NCBI RefSeq assembly: GCF_000316645.1
Contig: NC_019684.1
Coordinates: 2,199,501-2,263,500 of the forward strand
From: Nostoc sp. PCC 7524
GTDB taxonomy: Bacteria; Cyanobacteriota; Cyanobacteriia; Cyanobacteriales; Nostocaceae
Direction: 5' to 3'
DNA length: 64,000 bases
The translations under genes and the position numbers were made by a program. The notes beneath the pieces are model-generated. The model ran no database searches, was not told the origin of the DNA, and worked only from the letters and a program-made list of their open reading frames with translations. Below are positions 56,455 to 64,000 of the stretch, piece by piece. Within the stretch, counting starts at the first letter, position 1. Every line of letters begins with the position of its first letter.

Positions 56455-56814
56455 TGAAGATATGGGTAGAAAATGCTAGTAAGTTTTGTATTCTGACAAC
56501 AAAAATAATAGTGAGATAAAGCCAGCATCGCTTTTTGATGAACCCAGTAGCGATATTGGATTTTCATGGCTGACTTCTACAACTTTTTCAACTACAAAAA
56601 TAGCTTATCTGTAAAAAACATCTAGTCTGAAGTACGGCAATACCTAGATAGATATTTAACCAAGCATTGTTGTAGCAAATGAATTGTGAAGCCAGTCAGT
56701 GAGATTGTCCAACTAATGCTGGCACTTTCTACACTTTTAAACTTATGAGAACAATTTGAGGAAGTTGTGAGGAAATCATTGTTATGGGAAAAATTTTTTA
56801 GCCCAATTATTAGG

Positions 56815-56945
56815 GAGATGGGGGAGATGGGGGAGCAGGGGAGGCAGGGGAGGCAGGGGAGGCAGGGGAGAACAATCTCATACCCTATGCCTAGTCCCTA
56901 GTCCCTAGTCCCTAGTCCCCAGTCCCCAGTCCCCAATCCCCAATC
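56815..56945. repeat. Purine-rich and heptamer repeats upstream of nifJ
   Basis: GGGAGATG and GGGGAGGCA units (four copies of the latter), then CCTAGTC, CCCAGTC and CCCAATC heptamers. They separate the AT-rich region from the probable promoter. Confidence 0.85.
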
Positions 56946-56992
56946 TTCACAACTTCCTCAAGTTTTCCTTTTAACTTCTAGTTAGAGACTCA

Positions 56993-57008
56993 TGTGATTT
57001 GATTCACA
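56993..57008 (+). promoter_or_regulatory. CRP-type operator candidate upstream of nifJ
   Basis: TGTGATTTGATTCACA: perfect half-sites TGTGA and TCACA with a 6-bp spacer, the classic cAMP-receptor consensus, 104 bp before the nifJ ATG. In Anabaena a CRP-like regulator (AnCrpA) has been linked to nitrogen-fixation-related genes, so control of nifJ by cAMP is plausible. No matching -35/-10 was located. Confidence 0.6.
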
Positions 57009-57111
57009 TTCACAAGCGGCACAGACCGTCATAATTCATTGATTTACCAAAGCTGATCTCAACGAGTTTGTAGCCATAGGCAGATTTCAGCAACTCTCAA
57101 AGGCCAAGAAG

Positions 57112-60100
57112 ATGAACAAGAGAAACTTTGCAACTATAGACGGCAATGAGGCGGTTGCCCAAGTTGTTTATCGACTGAATGAAGTTATCGCCATTTATCC
57201 GATTACGCCGTCTTCTCCGATGGCAGAATGGTCAGATGCTTGGGCTAGCGAAGGCAAACCTAATATTTGGGGGAGTATACCAACAGTAGTACAGATGCAA
57301 AGCGAGGGCGGGGTTGCTGGTGCAGTACACGGTGCTTTGCAAACTGGCTCACTGACGACGACATTTACGGCATCTCAGGGATTATTGCTGATGATCCCAA
57401 ATATGTATAAGATTGCCGGCGAACTTACACCTACAGTATTTCATATTGCGGCGCGATCGCTAGCGGCTCAAGCCCTCTCGATTTTCGGCGACCATAGTGA
57501 TGTTATGGCTTGCCGTGGTACTGGTTTTGCTATGTTATGTGCAGCTTCTGTCCAAGAAGCCCTAGATTTTGCGTTAATTTCTACAAAAGCAACCTTAGAA
57601 TCACGGATACCTTTCTTACACTTTTTTGACGGTTTCCGTACTTCCCATGAAGTTAATAAAGTTGAACTATTAACAGACTCAGACTTACAAGCATTCATCC
57701 CTCAAGAATTAGTCATTGCCCATCGTTCACGCGCTCTCACCCCAGATAAGCCCGTGTTACGTGGCACAGCCCAAAACCCTGATGTCTATTTTCAAGCTAG
57801 AGAAACCGTTAATCCCTATTATTTAGCTTGTCCAGACATCACCCAAAAAGTGATGGACGAATTCGCTCAACTGACTGGAAGACAATATCAACTATTTGAA
57901 TATCACGGCAACCCCGCAGCCGAACGCGTCATAGTCCTCATGAGTTCTGGTTGTGAGACAGTCCATGAAACCGTAGACTATCTCAATGCACAAGGGGAAA
58001 AGGTCGGTGTATTAAAAGTGCGCTTATATCGCCCCTTTGATAACCAAAGATTCCTCGCCGCTTTACCAGCCACAATTCGCAGCATCGCCGTTTTAGACCG
58101 TACCAAAGAACCAGGCGCATCGGGTGAACCGTTGTATTTAGATGTAGTCACAGCGTTGCATGAAGCATGGGTAACTAGAAATAATTCCCCACTACTCCCC
58201 ACTCCCCAATCCCCAGTCCCCAAAGTTGTTGGTGGTCGTTATGGCTTATCATCAAAAGAATTTACACCAGCAATGGTGAAGGGTATTTTTGATAACTTAG
58301 CCCAAGCTACACCGAAAAATCATTTCACCATCGGCATTAATGATGATGTCACCTACAGTAGCTTAGATTATGACCCTAATTTCAGCATTGAACCGGACAA
58401 TATAGTTAGAGCCATCTTCTACGGCTTAGGTTCTGATGGGACGGTGGGCGCGAATAAAAACTCCATTAAGATTATTGGGGAAGAAACTAGCAATTATGCC
58501 CAAGGCTACTTTGTTTACGACTCGAAAAAATCTGGTTCTGTCACCGTTTCACACCTCCGCTTTGGTTCCCAACCCATCCGTTCGACATATTTAATCACCA
58601 AAGCTAACTTTGTCGCTTGTCATCAATGGGAATTTCTAGAAAAATTCCCCATCCTGCGGGACATTGTACCGGGCGGCACTTTGTTATTAAATGCTCCCTA
58701 CGACAAAGAAGAAGTTTGGCAACAGCTACCGGATGCTATCAAAGCTCAAATTCAAGAGAAACAACTCAAAGTTTATGGGATTAACGCCTACAAAGTAGCC
58801 CATGACGCAGGGATGGGCAACAGAATTAACACAGTCATGCAAGTCTGTTTCTTTGCCCTGTCTGGTGTATTGCCCAGAGCAGAAGCCATTGAGGAAATTA
58901 AGAAATCAATCCGCAAGACATACGGTAAAAAAGGCGAGCAAATCGTCCAGATGAATATCCAGGCGGTTGATTCTACCTTGGAAAACCTCTATGAACTAGA
59001 AATTCAGCCTGAATCTTCCCAATCCCCAGTCCCCAGTCCCCAATCCCCAGTCCCCGAAACAGCTCCATCTTTTGTCCGTGATGTGCTGGGTAAAATGATT
59101 GCTCGTGCAGGGGATGAGTTACCTGTGAGTGCTTTACCTGTTGATGGGACATATCCTACAGGTACGGCGAAATGGGAAAAACGCAATATTGCCCAAGAAA
59201 TTCCGGTTTGGGATACTAATGTCTGCATTCAATGCGGTAAGTGTGTGATGGTTTGCCCCCACAGTGTGATCCGCAGTAAGGTTTATGAACCAGAACAATT
59301 AGAAAATGCCCCACCCACCTTTAAGAGTGCCAATGCGAAAGATCATGATTGGCATGATTTGAAATTCACTATCCAAGTAGCAGCCGAAGATTGTACTGGT
59401 TGCGGTATTTGTGTGGATGTCTGCCCGGCGAAGAATAAGGCAGAACCACGGAAGAAAGCTATTAATATGGAACCACAATTACCACTGCGGGATGCAGAGC
59501 GGGAAAATTGGGATTTCTTCTTGAGTCTGCCTAACCCTGACAGACGGGATTTGAAGCTGAATCATATTAATCAGCAACAGATGCAAGAACCGTTGTTTGA
59601 ATTCTCTGGGGCTTGTGCGGGTTGTGGTGAGACACCCTATATTAAGTTAGCCACACAATTGTTCGGCGATCGCATGATTGTTGCTAACGCCACCGGTTGT
59701 TCTTCCATCTACGGCGGCAATTTACCCACCACCCCCTGGACATTCAACGCTGAAGGACGAGGCCCGGCTTGGTCTAATAGTTTATTTGAAGATAACGCCG
59801 AATTTGGCTTGGGTTTCCGTATCTCTATAGATAAACAAACGGAATTTGCAGTGGAATTACTGCAACAGTTGGCTACGGAGGTTGGTACAGAATTAGTTGA
59901 AGATATCCTCAATTGTCACCAAAAAGATGTTCACGAAGTGTCTCAAAGAGAGGCAGATATTTGGGAACAACGCGATCGCGTTAAAATTCTTAAACAACGG
60001 TTAGCCACAATTGTTAGCGATAACCCCAAAGCACAACAACTTTTAAGTCTTGCCGATTACTTAGTGAAAAAGAGTGTGTGGATTATCGGTGGTGACGGTT

Positions 60101-60780
60101 GGGCTTATGATATCGGTTTTGGGGGATTAGATCACGTCATGGCCAGTGGTCGCAACGTGAATATTCTCGTTCTCGACACTGAGGTATATTCTAATACTGG
60201 CGGACAAATGTCCAAATCTACACCCAAGGGGGCTGTCGCTAAATTTGCGGCTGGCGGTAAACCTGCGGTGAAAAAAGACTTGGGTTTAATAGCCATGACC
60301 TACGGTAATGTTTACGTGGCGAGTGTAGCGATGGGCGCACGAGATGAACATACCCTAAAAGCATTTTTAGAAGCTGAAGCCTATGATGGGCCTTCTCTAA
60401 TTATTGCCTACAGTCATTGCATAGCTCACGGTATCAATATCAGTACAGCCATGCAGAATCAAAAAGCCGCCGTTGATTCTGGTAGATGGTTACTGTATCG
60501 CTATCACCCCGACTTAGTGAAGCAAGGTAAAAATCCTCTACAACTAGACTCCCGTACACCGAAACTCCCGATTGAGGAATCGATGTATCTAGAAAACCGC
60601 TTCAAGATGTTAACCAAAATTAACCCAGAGACAGCGAAGCAGTTACTTCAAGAAGCCCAACATGATGTAAACGCCCGGTGGCGGATGTACCAATACTTGG
60701 CAGCACGAACAGTAACAAATGGTACTCACAATACATCAAACGGTAAAGATGTATCAAATTCACAGGGTGTAGGAGTATAA
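57112..60780 (+). CDS. nifJ: Pyruvate:ferredoxin (flavodoxin) oxidoreductase
   Basis: A TPP- and iron-sulfur-dependent enzyme that oxidises pyruvate to acetyl-CoA and CO2 and reduces ferredoxin or flavodoxin; in heterocystous cyanobacteria it supports nitrogen fixation or fermentation. The 1,222-aa protein starts MNKRNFATIDGNEAVAQVVY and has YPITPSSPMAE at residue 28, two 4Fe-4S motifs CIQCGKCVMVC (about 704) and CTGCGICVDVCP (about 761), the cluster/TPP Cys motif GACAGCGETPY (about 835), GDGWAYDIGFGGLDH and the TPP segment TEVYSNTGGQMSKSTP. Two insertions are repeat-derived: SPLLPTPQSPVPK near residue 360 and SQSPVPSPQSPVPET near 640, both heptamer DNA read in frame. The following hairpin and a DHODH-like gene are its neighbours. 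Confidence 0.97.
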   Translation: MNKRNFATIDGNEAVAQVVYRLNEVIAIYPITPSSPMAEWSDAWASEGKPNIWGSIPTVVQMQSEGGVAGAVHGALQTGSLTTTFTASQGLLLMIPNMYKIAGELTPTVFHIAARSLAAQALSIFGDHSDVMACRGTGFAMLCAASVQEALDFALISTKATLESRIPFLHFFDGFRTSHEVNKVELLTDSDLQAFIPQELVIAHRSRALTPDKPVLRGTAQNPDVYFQARETVNPYYLACPDITQKVMDEFAQLTGRQYQLFEYHGNPAAERVIVLMSSGCETVHETVDYLNAQGEKVGVLKVRLYRPFDNQRFLAALPATIRSIAVLDRTKEPGASGEPLYLDVVTALHEAWVTRNNSPLLPTPQSPVPKVVGGRYGLSSKEFTPAMVKGIFDNLAQATPKNHFTIGINDDVTYSSLDYDPNFSIEPDNIVRAIFYGLGSDGTVGANKNSIKIIGEETSNYAQGYFVYDSKKSGSVTVSHLRFGSQPIRSTYLITKANFVACHQWEFLEKFPILRDIVPGGTLLLNAPYDKEEVWQQLPDAIKAQIQEKQLKVYGINAYKVAHDAGMGNRINTVMQVCFFALSGVLPRAEAIEEIKKSIRKTYGKKGEQIVQMNIQAVDSTLENLYELEIQPESSQSPVPSPQSPVPETAPSFVRDVLGKMIARAGDELPVSALPVDGTYPTGTAKWEKRNIAQEIPVWDTNVCIQCGKCVMVCPHSVIRSKVYEPEQLENAPPTFKSANAKDHDWHDLKFTIQVAAEDCTGCGICVDVCPAKNKAEPRKKAINMEPQLPLRDAERENWDFFLSLPNPDRRDLKLNHINQQQMQEPLFEFSGACAGCGETPYIKLATQLFGDRMIVANATGCSSIYGGNLPTTPWTFNAEGRGPAWSNSLFEDNAEFGLGFRISIDKQTEFAVELLQQLATEVGTELVEDILNCHQKDVHEVSQREADIWEQRDRVKILKQRLATIVSDNPKAQQLLSLADYLVKKSVWIIGGDGWAYDIGFGGLDHVMASGRNVNILVLDTEVYSNTGGQMSKSTPKGAVAKFAAGGKPAVKKDLGLIAMTYGNVYVASVAMGARDEHTLKAFLEAEAYDGPSLIIAYSHCIAHGINISTAMQNQKAAVDSGRWLLYRYHPDLVKQGKNPLQLDSRTPKLPIEESMYLENRFKMLTKINPETAKQLLQEAQHDVNARWRMYQYLAARTVTNGTHNTSNGKDVSNSQGVGV
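59018..59058. repeat. In-frame heptamer repeats inside nifJ
   Basis: About six copies of CCCAATC/CCCAGTC, about 42 bp, encoding a Pro/Ser/Gln-rich linker just before the ferredoxin-like domain. Six heptamers equal 14 codons, so the frame survives. A shorter tract of the same kind is at about 58188-58222. Confidence 0.85.
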
Positions 60781-60803
60781 GGGTTGTTATACCTACAACC
60801 CTT
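60779..60803 (+). terminator. Hairpin overlapping the nifJ stop codon
   Basis: AAGGGTTGT and ACAACCCTT, nine perfect pairs, around a 7-base loop; AATTTTG follows. It could end or attenuate nifJ transcription ahead of the next gene, which starts 47 bp on. The T-run is short, so partial read-through is likely. Confidence 0.55.
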
Positions 60804-60849
60804 AATTTTGCCCATTTTTAAGTATTTTTACATAAAGGATAAGATATAA

Positions 60850-61881
60850 ATGGACTTAACAACTACATATATGGGGATGAAATTGCGATCGCCACTTGTG
60901 CCGTCAGCATCTCCCCTATCGGCAGACATTGATAATATTGTCTGGATGGAAGACGCAGGTGCAGGAGCGATTGTACTTCCTTCACTGTTTGAAGAACAGT
61001 TGACTATGGAAAGTCATGAACTGCATCATCATCTGACCTATGGTACAGAAAGTTTTCCTGAGTCTTTAACCTATTTTCCCGAACCGGAAAACTTTCGTCT
61101 TGGCCCCGACGAATACCTGGATTTAATTTACAAAGCCAAACAAAAAGTCAAAATTCCCATCATTGCCAGCCTCAACGGTGTGTCATTAGATGGCTGGACT
61201 GACTACGCCAGAATGATTGAGCAGGCAGGAGCATCAGGGCTGGAATTAAACATTTACTCTGTGCAAACCAACCTAGAAATCACGAGCGAGCAGATAGAAC
61301 AGAACTATATCAATATGTTCAAGGTAGTCAAAGCCGCCGTAGCAATTCCCGTATCAGTGAAGCTTAGTCCTTATTTTACTAATATGGCAAACATGGCGAA
61401 GCGTTTAGATGATGCTGGCGCTGATGCTTTAGTGCTGTTTAACCGCTTTTATCAGCCAGATATTAACATAGAAACTCTAGAGGTAGAACCCCATGTACTA
61501 TTAAGTACACCCCAAGCCCTACGTTTACCTTTGCGCTGGATTGCCATCCTTTACGATCGCATCAATGCTGACTTAGCCGCTACCAGTGGCATTCATAACG
61601 CCCATGATGTTTTAAAAATGCTGATGGCTGGCGCAAACATCACCATGCTATGTTCCGTGTTATTACGACATGGCATTAATCATTTGCGATGTATAGAACA
61701 GGAAATGTGCCAATGGATGGAAAAGCACGAGTACGAATCCTTACAACAGTTGCAAGGCAGCATGAGCCAGAAAAACTGTCCTAACCCCAGCGCCTTTGAA
61801 CGCGCTCAATATATGCGAGCATTGCAAACTTACAAAGCCGAATGGGGCAGGATTTACGAACCATCTCATTATCACGGATGA
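60850..61881 (+). CDS. Dihydroorotate dehydrogenase-like protein
   Basis: A 343-aa FMN-type TIM-barrel protein. It begins MDLTTTYMGMKLRSPLVPSA, with IVLPSLFEEQ, IPIIASLNGVSLDGWTDYAR, ASGLELNIYSVQT, VSVKLSPYFTNMANMAK and DALVLFNRFYQPDI matching the DHODH family at substrate and FMN sites; the catalytic residue pattern differs from the pyrimidine enzyme. Such proteins are encoded next to nifJ and have no proven reaction. It is probably co-transcribed with nifJ if the hairpin between them is leaky. Confidence 0.87.
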   Translation: MDLTTTYMGMKLRSPLVPSASPLSADIDNIVWMEDAGAGAIVLPSLFEEQLTMESHELHHHLTYGTESFPESLTYFPEPENFRLGPDEYLDLIYKAKQKVKIPIIASLNGVSLDGWTDYARMIEQAGASGLELNIYSVQTNLEITSEQIEQNYINMFKVVKAAVAIPVSVKLSPYFTNMANMAKRLDDAGADALVLFNRFYQPDINIETLEVEPHVLLSTPQALRLPLRWIAILYDRINADLAATSGIHNAHDVLKMLMAGANITMLCSVLLRHGINHLRCIEQEMCQWMEKHEYESLQQLQGSMSQKNCPNPSAFERAQYMRALQTYKAEWGRIYEPSHYHG

Positions 61882-61908
61882 GGGACTGGGGACTGGGGAC
61901 TAGAGCAT

Positions 61909-62032
61909 CGATTCAGTAATGGAAAACCTAACCCCCCAACCCCCTTCCCTAGTAGGGAAGGGGGAGCAAAACTCCCCTCTCCTTGCAGGGGAGGGGCTGG
62001 GGGAGGGGTTCTTCTAGGAATACTGAATTGGT
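61909..62032. mobile_element. Miniature element with GC-rich palindromic core
   Basis: Ends with the short inverted motif ATTCAGTA (left, near 61911) and TACTGAAT (right, near 62021). The core AACCTAACCCC..CCTTCCCT and GGGAAGGGGG, then CCTCTCCTTGCAGGGGAGGGG, is almost the same as in the element at 63602-63739, though that one has other ends. No coding capacity. Confidence 0.6.
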
Positions 62033-62060
62033 GTTCTAGGCATAGAGGGAATGAGATTGT

Positions 62061-62134
62061 TCTCCCCCTGCTCCCCCTGCCTCCCCTGCCTCCCCCACCT
62101 CCCCCACTCCCCACTCCCCACTCCCCACTCCCTC
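62061..62134. repeat. Pyrimidine-rich tandem repeats before pfkA
   Basis: Copies of CTCCCCCTGCCTCCC and then of CCCACTC heptamers. They run to within seven bases of the pfkA start and give a false N-terminal extension when read in frame. Confidence 0.85.
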
Positions 62135-62140
62135 ATTTAT

Positions 62141-63289
62141 ATGCGTAAAAGAATTGGCATTCTCACCAGTGGCGGCGACTGTCCCGGACTCAATTGTGTG
62201 ATTCGAGCTGTTGTTAGCCATGCAACACTTACTTATGATTGGGAAGTTTTAGGTATTCCCTACGCCACCCAAGGTTTACTGGAGCGTCAAACGATCGCTC
62301 TCAATCTCCACGGCTGGGATTTGCGCGGTATTGATCCCTTGCTCAATATGGGTGGGACGATTTTAGGGACGATTAATAAAGGAGATACCTTAAATCGTGT
62401 AGATGAGATGCTCGCCAGTTATGAGGCACTAAATTTGGATGCGTTGATTGCGATTGGTGGCGATGGGAGTTTGGGCATTATCAATGAACTGGCTCAAAAG
62501 GGTAATTGGAATTTAGTTGCTATTCCCAAAACCATCGATAATGATGTCGCCCTCACAGAACGAGCAGTTGGTTTTGATACGGCTGTGAATACGATTGTTG
62601 ATGCGATCAATCGTCTCACCTTTACAGCCGCTAGTCACGATCGCGTGATGATTATAGAAGTTATGGGACGCACCGCCGGTCATTTAGCACTCCACGCTGG
62701 TATAGCTGGGGGTGCAGATGTGATTTTAATTCCAGAACTAGCATACACAATTAAAGGATTATGTCAACATATAGCCGAACTGCGCGATCGCTGGCGGCGT
62801 AAATTTGCGATCGTTGTTGTTGCCGAAGGTGCAAAGTTGTGCATGGAAGATATCTGCAATTTGCGAGAAGCGACCTCATCTCCCCCATCTCCCCCATCTC
62901 CCCCATCTCCCCCATCTCCCCCATCCCCCTCATCCCCCCCATCCCCCACTCCCCCCGCCCTCAAATGCGGCAAAGGTCAATATATTGCCGAACAAATTGC
63001 CCTATGCAGTGGCGATATGATTGATACGAGGGTTTCGGTTTTAGGGCATATTCAGCGTGGTGGTATACCATCAGCTTTAGATCGCCTCACAGCAACAGTT
63101 TTTGGTAAAGTAGCCGTTGATTTAGTTGCTCAAGGCAAGTATGGTCAAATGTTAGCTTGGCAAAATGGGCAAGTTGTCTCTGTTCCCATTCAAGAGGCTG
63201 TAGCTCTGAGTCCCTTACACGTAGATCCTCATGGCTATTTAGTCCAATGTGCGCGTTCCTTGGGTATTTATATAGGTGAGAAAACTTGA
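62141..63289 (+). CDS. pfkA: ATP-dependent 6-phosphofructokinase
   Basis: Converts fructose-6-phosphate to fructose-1,6-bisphosphate. The ATG at 62141 gives MRKRIGILTSGGDCPGLN, the usual start, while the open frame before it is repeat DNA. Further motifs are GGTILGT, IAIGGDGSLGI, the catalytic loop PKTIDNDVALTERAVGFDTA, EVMGRTAGHLALHAGIAGGAD, IPE, and the C-terminal SVLGHIQRGGIPSALDR. A Pro/Ser tract of about 30 residues (SSPPSPPSPPSPP...) between residues 245 and 275 is made by 9-bp repeats and is foreign to the family. It sits after the CMEDI segment and before CGKGQYIAEQIA, probably in a surface loop, so the enzyme may still work. Total 382 aa. Confidence 0.96.
   Translation: MRKRIGILTSGGDCPGLNCVIRAVVSHATLTYDWEVLGIPYATQGLLERQTIALNLHGWDLRGIDPLLNMGGTILGTINKGDTLNRVDEMLASYEALNLDALIAIGGDGSLGIINELAQKGNWNLVAIPKTIDNDVALTERAVGFDTAVNTIVDAINRLTFTAASHDRVMIIEVMGRTAGHLALHAGIAGGADVILIPELAYTIKGLCQHIAELRDRWRRKFAIVVVAEGAKLCMEDICNLREATSSPPSPPSPPSPPSPPSPSSPPSPTPPALKCGKGQYIAEQIALCSGDMIDTRVSVLGHIQRGGIPSALDRLTATVFGKVAVDLVAQGKYGQMLAWQNGQVVSVPIQEAVALSPLHVDPHGYLVQCARSLGIYIGEKT
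62879..62955. repeat. 9-bp tandem repeats inside pfkA
   Basis: Five copies of CATCTCCCC followed by CATCCCCC variants, a pyrimidine-only tract coding for Ser-Pro-Pro. The 9-bp unit keeps the frame. It resembles the intergenic purine/pyrimidine repeats of this genome. Confidence 0.9.
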
Positions 63290-63298
63290 AAACTGGAA

Positions 63299-63830
63299 TT
63301 ATGGTACTTTGACTTCGCAGTTTGTTAGTCCTTTGGCTCGTTTGACAAATTTCTCATCAAAAGTGTAAAGATGCGTGTAATTCTGAGCTTGGGCGAGATG
63401 AAACGCATCTGCGAAGTCTAAACCTGCCTCATACCATTGCAATATTTGAGCAATTAAATTGGCATCGCTCAAGTGAACATTTACTAAACCAAAAAGTTTC
63501 TGCAATGCTACACATATTTGTTCTGGTGTAAATTTATAGGCAAACCTGAGTACCCATTCCGTTTCCAGAATGACTGTATCTGGTATGAAAATTTGATGAT
63601 TAACGCCATGTGCAACTTTCTCTCAAACCTAACCCCCAACCCCTTCCCTACAAGGGAAGGGGAGCAAGAATAAAAGCCTCTCTCCTTGCAGGGGAGAGGT
63701 TTGGAGAGGGGTTTCAAAAATAAGTTTGCACATCGCGTTGATTATGCAAAATTTCTAGACTTTTCTGGTACTGTACTTCATCGTCTTGAGTCAACAGCCG
63801 TACAATAATGTTCGTATCAACTGCGATCAT
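63299..63830 (-). pseudogene. PIN-domain (VapC-like) toxin gene split by a miniature element
   Basis: The 5' part starts at 63830, MIAVDTNIIVRLLTQDDEVQ, with the first PIN Asp, and is stopped at 63714 inside the insert. The 3' part runs from about 63600 to 63299: FIPDTVILETEWVLRFAYKF, LDFADAFHLAQAQ and YTFDEKFVKRAKGL, giving the Glu and Asp residues of the PIN site. Removing 63602-63739 and one copy of GATT joins ILHN to HQIFIP in frame and yields a 129-aa toxin, a normal size. As the DNA stands it is disrupted. Confidence 0.9.
63602..63739. mobile_element. 138-bp miniature element inside the PIN toxin gene (4-bp TSD GATT)
   Basis: The left end AACGCCATGTGCAACTTT and the inverted right end AACGCGATGTGCAAACTT form 18-bp imperfect terminal repeats. 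GATT precedes (63598-63601) and follows (63740-63743). The core holds two palindromes, CCCCTTCCCT..AGGGAAGGGG and CCTCTC..GAGAGG. It has no coding capacity. Its excision with one GATT restores the toxin frame exactly. Confidence 0.88.
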
Positions 63831-64000
63831 ACCAAGACTCCTTGACTCCTTGGCAAATAGCGTCATCCATATCTTCAAGAGTTTTGGGAATCCCTTGATA
63901 TTTCAAACAACCCGCAACATCATCCAAAGTGGTTTCAGGAAAAGGTTTTTTGGGTTTTAAAAGAATCCCATCACCGATTGCAATGAGTATTAGTTCCTGT
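63817..64000 (-). CDS. Partial AbrB/MazE-like antitoxin at the window edge
   Basis: The C-terminal 60 residues of a gene whose start lies beyond the window: QELILIAIGDGILLKPKKPF then DDVAGCLKYQGIPKTLEDMD and the end KESWYDRS. The IGDGILLKPKK segment fits the swapped-hairpin AbrB/MazE DNA-binding domain, and the tail would grip the toxin. The stop overlaps the toxin ATG by 14 bp, as in type II toxin-antitoxin operons. The partner PIN gene is broken. Confidence 0.8.
   Translation of the reverse strand, partial: QELILIAIGDGILLKPKKPFPETTLDDVAGCLKYQGIPKTLEDMDDAICQGVKESWYDRS

Larger units (their letters stand above)
56455..57111. other. Long upstream region of nifJ
   Basis: About 650 bp without a gene. 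It contains AT-rich sequence, the repeat tract at 56815-56945 and a CRP-type palindrome at 56993-57008, both listed separately. The nifJ promoter must lie in the last 200 bp. Confidence 0.6.

Noticed and set aside
62751..62973. Minus-strand frames with GDGGDGG and GEMGEMG repeats
   Set aside because: They are the complement of the 9-bp repeats inside pfkA, which is clearly the coding strand.

Overview
This window comes from a filamentous, probably heterocystous cyanobacterium of the Nostoc/Anabaena type. The sequence shows frequent HIP1 octamers (GCGATCGC), many short tandem heptamer repeats between genes, a PEP-CTERM protein with the cyanobacterial form of the sorting tail, a DUF3611 protein, and a nifJ-type pyruvate:ferredoxin oxidoreductase. 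No rRNA, tRNA or CRISPR array was recognised. All identifications were made by eye from sequence and translation, without database searches.

Region 1 (1-16.5 kb) is mostly core metabolism: an M20 amidohydrolase, an unknown protein, a CheY-like response regulator, uvrC, rlmN, a GMC oxidoreductase, a MIF-like tautomerase, cobM, lgt, coaD and a coiled-coil protein. A fused cytosine methyltransferase/putative endonuclease gene lies against the 3' end of uvrC. An exact 102-bp copy of the uvrC end sits on its far side, so the gene appears to have arrived by insertion with a long target duplication.

Region 2 (16.5-35 kb) holds a decayed cytochrome P450, a PEP-CTERM protein and one 16.9-kb gene for a 5,626-residue secreted protein. 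That protein carries about 17 CARDB repeats, a subtilisin domain, Calx-beta domains and an RTX tail. Part of it has recently duplicated in tandem (720-bp period).

Region 3 (35-44.3 kb) has cutA, glyS, murD, a DUF3611 protein and two tandem TspO genes. The second TspO gene is split by nested mobile DNA: an ISL3-type element (transposase plus a four-helix-bundle passenger) lies inside another element that has its own 5-bp target duplication. Removing the outer element restores a 157-aa reading frame.

Region 4 (44.3-51.7 kb) is the most interesting. Five minus-strand genes encode two isoprenoid-synthase-like proteins, an HEXXH metallopeptidase, a LanB-type protein with only the tRNA-dependent aminoacylation part, and a 65-residue Nif11/NHLP-like peptide almost without Ser, Thr or Cys. 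I read it as a candidate peptide-scaffold (PEARL-like) pathway with a possible terpenoid step. This is inference.

Region 5 (52-64 kb) contains a CcdA-thioredoxin pair with a broken thioredoxin copy, a truncated ECF sigma factor, three small genes, nifJ (with a perfect CRP-type palindrome upstream), a dihydroorotate-dehydrogenase-like gene, pfkA, and at the edge an AbrB/PIN toxin-antitoxin pair. The toxin of that pair is interrupted by a 138-bp miniature element flanked by GATT. Heptamer and 9-bp repeats have also entered the coding sequences of nifJ and pfkA.
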